Source of the DNA: Gammaproteobacteria bacterium
GTDB lineage: Bacteria > Pseudomonadota > Gammaproteobacteria > Porifericomitales > Porifericomitaceae
DNA: 11,462 nucleotides
Reading direction: 5' to 3'
NCBI GenBank assembly: GCA_028817255.1
Contig: JAPPQA010000051.1
Coordinates: forward strand, 1-11,462
Shown: positions 6,753-11,462 of the stretch, one piece after another
Position numbering within the stretch: position 1 is the first letter of the stretch
Layout of the letters: each line of letters begins with the position of its first letter
Program-made: the position numbers and the translations under genes
The notes under the pieces: model-generated
Told to the model about the DNA's origin: nothing
The model's database searches: none
The model's input: the letters and a program-made list of their open reading frames with translations, nothing else

Positions 6753-8087
6753 TCAGGCGCGGCCCCGGGCCGGCATCCCCGGCAAGGCGGCGATCATCCG
6801 GGTCCGCAACGGCTCGAACTCGATCTTATCGAGCACCTGCATGGCAAAGGCCATGGTCAGCGCCCGTTCCGCCGCTGCCTCGTCCAAGGCCCGGGTGCGC
6901 AGGTAAAACAGGGCGTCCTGGTCCAGGCGCCCGACGGTGGCCGAGTGGCTGCACTGTACGTCGTCGGCATGGATCTCGAGGTTCGGCTCGGTACGGGCCC
7001 GCGCTTGCGCGGAGAGCAGCAGGTTGGCGTTCTTCTGCCGCGCCTCGGTCTTCTGGGCCTGCGCATGGATGACGACCCGGCCGCTGAAGGCGCTGGCGCC
7101 GCGGTCGCGGATCAGGCCCAGGAAGGTCTGCTCGCTGCAGGTGTGGGGGCTGCGGTGATCTACATGCGTCCTACAGTCCAGGTGGCGGCGGCCGTCCACC
7201 GCGTAAAGCCCGTACAGGGTCGCCTGCGCCCCCTTCCCTGACAGGTTCACATGCAGCTTCCGCCGCCCGACGGCAGCGCCCCTGGACAGCGTCCAGGAAC
7301 GGTAGCTGCTGCGCTCTTCCTGCCGCACGTACACATCGCCCATATGGAAATTGCCTTCGCCTCCCTCCTGGACCTGGTAATGGCTGAGCTTGGCGCCGGG
7401 CCGCAGGATCGCCTCGGTGACGGCGTTGCAGAGGTGCCTGCCTTGCCCCAGGGCGTAGTAACTTTCCACCAGCACCGCCTCGGCGCCTTCTTCCAGCACG
7501 ATCAGGTTGCGCGGGTGCACGGCCAGCAGCCCGTCGCCGGCCAGGTCGAAATGCAGCAGGTGCACAGGGGCGGCGCGCTGCCGCGCCGGGACCCGCAGGC
7601 ATACTCCGTCGCTCAGGAAGGCCGTGTTCAGGAGCGCGAAGGCGTGGGGGGAGTCGAGGCAGGAACCCAGGTGATCGGCGACGAAACCGGCGGGCTGCCG
7701 CAGTCGTTCCGCCAGGCTGCCGCACTCGATCCCGGCGGCGGCCCCATTGCCGACGGCACTGGCGGCGGACAGGCGCGGAGAGAGCCGGCCATTGACGGAG
7801 ACCAGTTCCCGGGGGCAGAGACCGGCGGCGCCCCGCATCTGCTCCGTTGCCGCCGCCGGGGCGGAGGCTTCGTCCGGGGCGCCGGCGACGACGAAGGGAC
7901 ATTGCGCGATGGCGCCGGTATCCGTGTAGCGCCATTCCCCGGCCCGGCTTTGCGGAATACCGGCAGCGAGAAAATCGCGCAGGGCCGCCTCCCTGCGGGG
8001 GCGCATCCATTCCCCGGGGAGCCGGTCCCGGAGCCGCTCGAACTCGCCCGAGTAATGCCGGCAAACTTCGCGGGCATCCGCGTTCAT
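6753..8087 (-). CDS. sufD: SufD, SufBCD scaffold subunit
   Basis: Cytoplasmic subunit that pairs with SufB, on a SufC dimer, to form the scaffold on which the nascent cluster is built. At 444 residues it is of normal length. The N-terminal helical part includes GEWRYTDTGAI at 50-60. The long beta-helix core follows (for example LEEGAEAVLVESYY, RRHLDCRTHVDHRSPHT and GRVVIHAQAQKTEARQKNANLLLS). The conserved C-terminal motif DDVQCSHSATVG has Cys379 and His381, equivalent to the Cys/His pair near residue 360 of E. coli SufD, where the histidine is implicated in cluster assembly. ATG at 8087 forms an ATGA overlap with the sufC stop, and a GAGGAG sequence lies about 11 bases upstream. The low-complexity Ala-rich segment at about 68-84 is probably a loop. 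Confidence 0.95.
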   Translation of the reverse strand: MNADAREVCRHYSGEFERLRDRLPGEWMRPRREAALRDFLAAGIPQSRAGEWRYTDTGAIAQCPFVVAGAPDEASAPAAATEQMRGAAGLCPRELVSVNGRLSPRLSAASAVGNGAAAGIECGSLAERLRQPAGFVADHLGSCLDSPHAFALLNTAFLSDGVCLRVPARQRAAPVHLLHFDLAGDGLLAVHPRNLIVLEEGAEAVLVESYYALGQGRHLCNAVTEAILRPGAKLSHYQVQEGGEGNFHMGDVYVRQEERSSYRSWTLSRGAAVGRRKLHVNLSGKGAQATLYGLYAVDGRRHLDCRTHVDHRSPHTCSEQTFLGLIRDRGASAFSGRVVIHAQAQKTEARQKNANLLLSAQARARTEPNLEIHADDVQCSHSATVGRLDQDALFYLRTRALDEAAAERALTMAFAMQVLDKIEFEPLRTRMIAALPGMPARGRA

Positions 8088-8827
8088 TGCCGCTCGAACT
8101 CCTCGTAGCCGTGCCGTTCCAACTGCCGGGCCAACTGCCGGTCGCCGGAGCTGACCACCCGGCCCCCGATCATAATATGCACCTGGTCAGGCGCGACGTA
8201 TTCCAGCAAACGCTGGTAGTGCGTGATCAGAAGGATGGACCGCTCCGGGCTGCGCAGTTTTTCCAGAGTGGCGCCGACCGTCCTGAGAGTGTCTATGTCC
8301 AGCCCCGAGTCAATCTCGTCCAGGACCGCCAGGGTCGGTTCCAGAACGGCCATCTGCAGCATTTCGTTGCGTTTTTTCTCGCCCCCGGAAAAGCCCTCGT
8401 TGATCGGACGGTGCAGCATTTCCTCGTCCATGCCCACGGCCTCCAGTTTCTCCCTGACCAGCGCGAGGAATTCGAATGCGTCCAGGTCGGGTTGGTCGCG
8501 GCTGGCGCGCAATGTGTTCAAGGCGGACTTCAGCAGGTAGATGTTGCTGACGCCGGGGATCTCGACGGGATGCTGGAAACCGAGGAACAACCCCTGCCGC
8601 GCGCGCTCCTCGATCGGCGCTTGCAACAGGTCCCTGCCGACAAAGCGGACCTCGCCGCGAGTGACCCGGTAACCCTCGTGGCCGGCCAGGACATTCGCCA
8701 GGGTGCTCTTCCCGGAACCGTTCGGCCCCATGATCGCATGCACTTCGCCGGCGCCGAGTTCCAGGTTCACTCCGTTCAGGATGGATTTCCCATCCGCGTC
8801 GGCATGTAGATCGCTAATGCGAAGCAT
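8084..8827 (-). CDS. sufC: SufC, SUF system ABC-type ATPase
   Basis: Soluble ABC-family ATPase whose dimer drives the conformational change of SufB-SufD needed for cluster formation; it is not a transporter. At 247 residues it is of typical length. Complete set of motifs: Walker A GPNGSGKST at 34-42, Q-loop Gln85 in GFQHPVEIPGV, signature FSGGEKKRNE at 146-155, Walker B LAVLDEIDSGLD with Asp170 and catalytic Glu171, D-loop SGLD, and H-loop His203 in LLITHY. FSGGEKKRNE is characteristic of SufC. ATG at 8827 lies 20 bases after the sufB stop. I see no strong Shine-Dalgarno sequence. It overlaps sufD by four bases. Confidence 0.97.
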   Translation of the reverse strand: MLRISDLHADADGKSILNGVNLELGAGEVHAIMGPNGSGKSTLANVLAGHEGYRVTRGEVRFVGRDLLQAPIEERARQGLFLGFQHPVEIPGVSNIYLLKSALNTLRASRDQPDLDAFEFLALVREKLEAVGMDEEMLHRPINEGFSGGEKKRNEMLQMAVLEPTLAVLDEIDSGLDIDTLRTVGATLEKLRSPERSILLITHYQRLLEYVAPDQVHIMIGGRVVSSGDRQLARQLERHGYEEFERQ

Positions 8828-8847
8828 GTTCGGGACGAAGCGCCGGG

Positions 8848-10332
8848 TCAGCCAACCGCGTTTTCCAGCGTGACTTCAAGCAGTTTCTGCGCCTCGACCG
8901 CGAATTCCATGGGGAGTTCCTTGAACACCTGCTTGCAAAAGCCGCCAATGACCAGGTTGATCGCGTCTTCTTCGGAAAGCCCCCGCTGCTTGCAGTAATA
9001 CAACTGGTCCGCGCTGATCCGGGACGTCGTGGCCTCATGCTCGACCTGGCAACCCGGATTGTCCGTCTCGATGCGGGGGAACGTGTGCGCGCCGCAACGG
9101 TCCCCCATCAGCAGAGAGTCGCACTGGGTGTAGTTGCGGCTCCCCGCCGCGTTCCTCCCGACCCGGATCAGCCCCCGGTAGGTGTTCTGCCCGTGCCTCG
9201 CGGAAATGCCCTTGGAAATCACGGTGCTGCGCGTGTCCCTGCCCAGGTGGATCATCTTGGTGCCGGTATCGGCCTGCTGGTGGTTATTGGTCACGGCGAC
9301 GGAATGGAACTTGCCCACGCTGCGGTCGCCGCGCAGGACGCAACTCGGGTACTTCCAGGTGATCGCCGAGCCGGTCTCCACCTGCGTCCAGGAAATGCGT
9401 GACCGGGCGCCCCTGCACTCGCCGCGCTTGGTGACGAAATTGTAGATGCCGCCCTTCCCTTCCTCGTCCCCGGGATACCAGTTCTGCACGGTGGAGTATT
9501 TGATTTCGGCATCGTCCAGGGCGACCAGTTCCACTACCGCCGCGTGCAGCTGGTTCTCGTCGCGCATGGGGGCGGTGCAGCCTTCCAGGTAACTGACGTA
9601 GCTGCCTTTGTCGGCCACGATCAGGGTGCGTTCGAATTGGCCCGTGTTCAGGGCATTGATGCGAAAGTAGGTGGACAACTCCATCGGGCAGCGCGTGTTT
9701 TCGGGGATGTAGCAGAAAGAACCGTCGGTGAACACGGCCGAGTTCAGCGCCGCGAAGAAATTGTCGGACACGGGCACCACAGTGCCCAGATATTTCCGCA
9801 CCAGTTCCGGGTGCTGCCGCACCGCCTCCGAGAAGGGACAAAAGATGACGCCCGCCGCGGCCAGCTTCTCCTTGAAGGTGGTGGCCACGGAAACGCTGTC
9901 GAAGACCGCGTCCACAGCGACCCCCGCCAGGATCTCCCGCTCCCGCAACGGGATGCCCAGTTTCTCGTAGGTCTCCAGCAGTTTCGGGTCCACCTCGTCC
10001 AGGCTTTTCGGGCCCTTCTTGTTGGAGCGCGGCGCCGAGTAGTAGGAGATCGCCTGATAATCAATCGCCGGGTAGCGTATATTGGCCCAGGCGGGTTCCC
10101 GCATTTTTTGCCAGTGACGGTATGCCTCCAGCCGCCACTCGAGCAGCCATTGCGGCTCTTCCTTCTTGCGCGAGATTCGCCGAATGACCGCCTCGTCCAG
10201 TCCCGGCGGCATGGTATCCGCCGCGACGTCGGTATAAAAACCCGGGGCGTACCCGTCCGCCCCCGGCAGTTCTATGGCTGGGGACGACTCCGCCGCCGCG
10301 CCCGCAACCGCCGCCCGTGCCTTATTTTGCAT
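8848..10332 (-). CDS. sufB: SufB, SufBCD scaffold subunit
   Basis: Core scaffold subunit that accepts sulfur and carries the new Fe-S cluster in the SufBC2D complex. From ATG at 10332 it has 494 residues, close to the usual length. Clear signatures are TEMPPGL-like TMPPGLDEAVIRRIS near the N-terminus, YFRINALNTGQFERTLI, SYVSYLEGCTAP, GGIYNFVTKRGEC, ITWKYPSCVLRGD and SVAVTNNHQQADTGTKM. The C-terminal NYTQCDSLLMGDRCGAHTFP carries Cys404, equivalent to E. coli Cys405, followed by VEHEATTSRIS with Glu433, equivalent to E. coli Glu434. The frame is open back to a TTG at 10365, but ATG at 10332 has the best ribosome-binding site in the window and overlaps the preceding stop by 11 bases. Confidence 0.97.
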   Translation of the reverse strand: MQNKARAAVAGAAAESSPAIELPGADGYAPGFYTDVAADTMPPGLDEAVIRRISRKKEEPQWLLEWRLEAYRHWQKMREPAWANIRYPAIDYQAISYYSAPRSNKKGPKSLDEVDPKLLETYEKLGIPLREREILAGVAVDAVFDSVSVATTFKEKLAAAGVIFCPFSEAVRQHPELVRKYLGTVVPVSDNFFAALNSAVFTDGSFCYIPENTRCPMELSTYFRINALNTGQFERTLIVADKGSYVSYLEGCTAPMRDENQLHAAVVELVALDDAEIKYSTVQNWYPGDEEGKGGIYNFVTKRGECRGARSRISWTQVETGSAITWKYPSCVLRGDRSVGKFHSVAVTNNHQQADTGTKMIHLGRDTRSTVISKGISARHGQNTYRGLIRVGRNAAGSRNYTQCDSLLMGDRCGAHTFPRIETDNPGCQVEHEATTSRISADQLYYCKQRGLSEEDAINLVIGGFCKQVFKELPMEFAVEAQKLLEVTLENAVG

Positions 10333-10696
10333 CTTGCGCCTCCGCCGTCCTGCCCGAATCGGCAACGGTAAAACTCTCGCCGCAACCGCAGCTCTGGGTT
10401 ACGTTGGGATTGTTGAACACGAATTCCTCGTTGACCCCCTTGCGGGCGTAGTCCAGCTCGGTGCCGGCCAGCAACAAGAGACTCCTGGCGTCCACCACCA
10501 CCTCGATGCCGCGGGAGCGGAACACGCGATCATTCGCCCCAACCTCGCGCGCGGTCTCCACCACGTACCGGTAACCCGAGCACCCGGCGTCCTTGACGCC
10601 CACGCGCAACCTGCCGCCGTCCTCCCGCTGCCGCTGCATGAACTGGCGCACGTGCACGGCGGCGCGCTCCGTCAAGGTGATTCCCGCTGCCGGCAC
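10322..10696 (-). CDS. sufA: A-type Fe-S carrier (SufA/IscA/ErpA family)
   Basis: HesB/IscA-family protein of 124 residues, thought to carry assembled clusters from the scaffold to target proteins. The three conserved cysteines are present: Cys39 in KDAGCSGYRY, and Cys103 and Cys105 in the C-terminal SCGCGESF. FVFNNPNV just before the last pair is also typical. The frame stays open far upstream through the regulator gene, but that part only shadows it. I choose GTG at 10696: it keeps the family start GITLTERA, has a GAGGA sequence about eight bases upstream, and lies 11 bases after the regulator's stop. The symbol sufA rests on operon position; SufA, IscA and ErpA cannot be separated safely by these residues alone. 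The C-terminal tail (TVADSGRTAEAQDAK) extends beyond the usual end. Confidence 0.9.
   Translation of the reverse strand: MPAAGITLTERAAVHVRQFMQRQREDGGRLRVGVKDAGCSGYRYVVETAREVGANDRVFRSRGIEVVVDARSLLLLAGTELDYARKGVNEEFVFNNPNVTQSCGCGESFTVADSGRTAEAQDAK
10339..10343 (-). promoter_or_regulatory. Ribosome-binding site of sufB
   Basis: GGAGG (CCTCC on the plus strand) sits six bases before the ATG at 10332. It decides the sufB start over the upstream TTG. It is the strongest Shine-Dalgarno match I found in this window, at a gene whose product is needed as the scaffold core. Confidence 0.8.
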
Positions 10697-10707
10697 GGTC
10701 CCGGTCC

Positions 10708-11196
10708 TCAGCCCGCCATACCGCGGGAGACGGCGCCTTGCGCCCGCGGCGCGGCGGCAACCTGGTCCTGCCGTCTTGCCACTTGGCGCACCGCCTGCTT
10801 GCGGGCCAGGTCCGCCAACGTCATGTTGCGCAGGAAATCGGCAATCCAGCCGTTGAGTTCCGCCCACAGGCTGTGCGTCAGGCAGGGTTGGTTCCCCAGG
10901 CAGTTCTTTTTGCCGCCGCAACGGGTCGAGTCCAGCGGCTCCTTCACGGCAAGGATCACCTCGGCCAGGGTAATGCAGTCGGCGTCCCGATCGAGCCGGT
11001 AGCCGCCGCCGGGGCCGCGGATGCTCCGCACCAGCCGTTGCCGGCGCAGGCAGGCAAAGAGCTGCTCCAGGTAACTCTGGGAAATATCCTGGCGCATGGC
11101 AATGTCCGCCAGCGGCACGATGGCGCCCTCCTCTCCATGCAGGGCGATATCCAGCATGGCGGTGATCGCGTAGCGGCCCTTGGCTGTAAGTCGCAT
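10708..11196 (-). CDS. iscR: IscR-type Rrf2 family transcriptional regulator
   Basis: Winged-helix Rrf2 regulator of 162 residues, the length of IscR. The N-terminal MRLTAKGRYAITAMLDIA and the recognition region (ISQSYLEQLFACLRRQRLVRSIRGPGGGYRL) match IscR. The [2Fe-2S] ligands keep IscR spacing: Cys93, Cys99, Cys105 and His108 (CGGKKNC, then QPCLTHSLW), that is C-x5-C-x5-C-x2-H. Holo-IscR of this type represses its own promoter through type 1 boxes, and such a box lies 72 bases upstream. Loss of the cluster would relieve repression of the whole suf operon. The start is ATG at 11196; there is no good Shine-Dalgarno sequence, so translation may be weak. Extra cysteines at 49 and 74 are not known ligands. 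In E. coli iscR heads the isc operon; here it heads suf. Confidence 0.94.
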   Translation of the reverse strand: MRLTAKGRYAITAMLDIALHGEEGAIVPLADIAMRQDISQSYLEQLFACLRRQRLVRSIRGPGGGYRLDRDADCITLAEVILAVKEPLDSTRCGGKKNCLGNQPCLTHSLWAELNGWIADFLRNMTLADLARKQAVRQVARRQDQVAAAPRAQGAVSRGMAG

Positions 11197-11259
11197 AAGA
11201 CTGTAAAAATCTGCTGTTCGCGCTTCCGTTGCCCGATTCGAAGCGACCGGGTTTTGCCC

Positions 11260-11288
11260 TGGATACCATACCCGATTATTTTAGTCAA
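11260..11288 (-). promoter_or_regulatory. Sigma-70-type promoter of the suf operon
   Basis: The -35 element is TTGACT (11283-11288 on the plus strand). After 17 bases comes TATCCA (11260-11265), preceded by TGG so that it reads as an extended -10 (TGn before the hexamer). The -10 itself is a modest match. Transcription would start near 11253, leaving a leader of about 55 bases before the ATG at 11196. The -35 lies inside the IscR box. Confidence 0.65.
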
Positions 11289-11292
11289 GTAT
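11268..11292 (-). promoter_or_regulatory. Type 1 IscR operator in front of the suf operon
   Basis: On the minus strand the left half reads ATACTTGACT, the centre AAAAT and the right half AATCGGGTAT, 25 bp in total. From memory, the E. coli type 1 IscR consensus has the form ATAS-YY-GACT, an A/T-rich five-base centre, then AGTC-RR-S-TAT. Every position fits except one (A for G in the right AGTC). The halves match as an imperfect dyad (7 of 10 positions). The box covers the -35 element, so bound IscR should block RNA polymerase. The protein encoded immediately downstream is the expected ligand-binding partner. Confidence 0.85.
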
Positions 11293-11310
11293 GTGTATGT
11301 GGCGGCCCCA

Positions 11311-11347
11311 TCCAGCCGTTACGCAATCGCGGGCAAAAGATTCCCAC
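11311..11347 (-). repeat. Intergenic repeat element, right copy
   Basis: On the minus strand this reads GGGAATCTTTTGCC, CGCG, then ATTGCGTAACGGCT. Positions 11314-11329 are an exact 16-bp inverted match to 65-80, and 11332-11345 resembles the motif at 109-124. It lies upstream of the suf promoter and outside any gene. Confidence 0.55.
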
Positions 11348-11381
11348 CCCGCCATTCCCGCCCTCACCCCGCCATTCCCGC
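11345..11381 (+). repeat. Pair of 17-bp direct repeats
   Basis: CACCCCGCCATTCCCGC occurs at 11345-11361 and again at 11365-11381, separated by three bases (period 20). CATTCC recurs twice more near the right edge (within 11437-11462, each time as GTCATTCC). GTCATTCC/CATTCCCGC strings are typical of dispersed intergenic repeats in proteobacterial genomes. No gene is seen from 11293 to the end of the window. Confidence 0.65.
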
Positions 11382-11462
11382 GCAGCAGGCTGTGTAAAAA
11401 CCATTTGCTTTTTTGGAAGTGGGGAAACAGTGCTCTGTCATTCCGGCCCCTCTTGTCATTCC

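Noticed and set aside
5600..7072. Plus-strand open frame of 490 codons opposite sufS and sufD
   Set aside because: The opposite strand encodes proteins with full catalytic motifs; this frame shows none.
9544..10371. Plus-strand open frame of 275 codons opposite sufB
   Set aside because: Antisense to the strongly conserved SufB sequence, with no motifs and no credible start site.
11345..11381. CRISPR array
   Set aside because: Only two short repeats with a 3-base spacer and no cas genes nearby; this is a simple direct repeat.
1..11462. tRNA, rRNA, prophage or defence genes
   Set aside because: No clover-leaf pattern, rRNA segment, integrase, transposase or known defence motif was found; nearly all sequence is accounted for by housekeeping genes.

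Overview
The window is GC-rich (about two thirds G+C by eye) and densely coded. All thirteen convincing genes lie on the minus strand. The order ndk, pilF/pilW, rodZ, hisS is a shortened form of a neighbourhood typical of Gamma- and Betaproteobacteria. The regulator is of the IscR type with a recognisable type 1 IscR box. The source is therefore most likely a high-GC gammaproteobacterium or a close relative; genus cannot be told from this sequence. Long plus-strand open frames are high-GC shadows of the minus-strand genes.

Read in the direction of transcription, from the right end leftwards: positions 11300-11462 hold short intergenic repeats. Positions 11260-11292 hold a promoter overlapped by a 25-bp IscR-type operator. 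Then comes a nine-gene SUF iron-sulfur cluster operon: iscR-type regulator (10708-11196), A-type carrier (10322-10696), sufB (8848-10332), sufC (8084-8827), sufD (6753-8087), sufS (5468-6742), sufU (5019-5468), sufT (4441-5022) and a small Rieske ferredoxin (4094-4441). Most junctions overlap by a few bases or are separated by 20 bases or fewer, as in a translationally coupled operon. SufS supplies sulfur from cysteine and SufU is the likely sulfur acceptor/transfer protein (no SufE is present). SufBC2D is the scaffold ATPase, and the A-type protein and SufT are likely carriers or maturation factors. The IscR-type repressor, itself an Fe-S protein, would shut the operon off when clusters are plentiful.

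A gap of about 290 bp (3804-4093) without a convincing gene separates this from a second overlapping run: ndk (3279-3803), the pilus lipoprotein gene pilF/pilW (2398-3282), rodZ (1455-2411) and hisS (175-1458). It covers nucleotide balance, type IV pilus assembly, cell shape and histidyl-tRNA charging. rlmN and ispG, commonly found inside this neighbourhood, are absent between these genes.

A short repeat element occurs in opposite orientation near the two ends of the window (65-80 and 11314-11329), with a possible diverged copy in the central gap. I found no CRISPR array, tRNA, rRNA, transposase or prophage gene, and no clear candidate for an undescribed system. The most informative features are the mixed composition of the suf operon (IscR and A-type carrier together with SufU, SufT and a Rieske protein) and its well-preserved operator.
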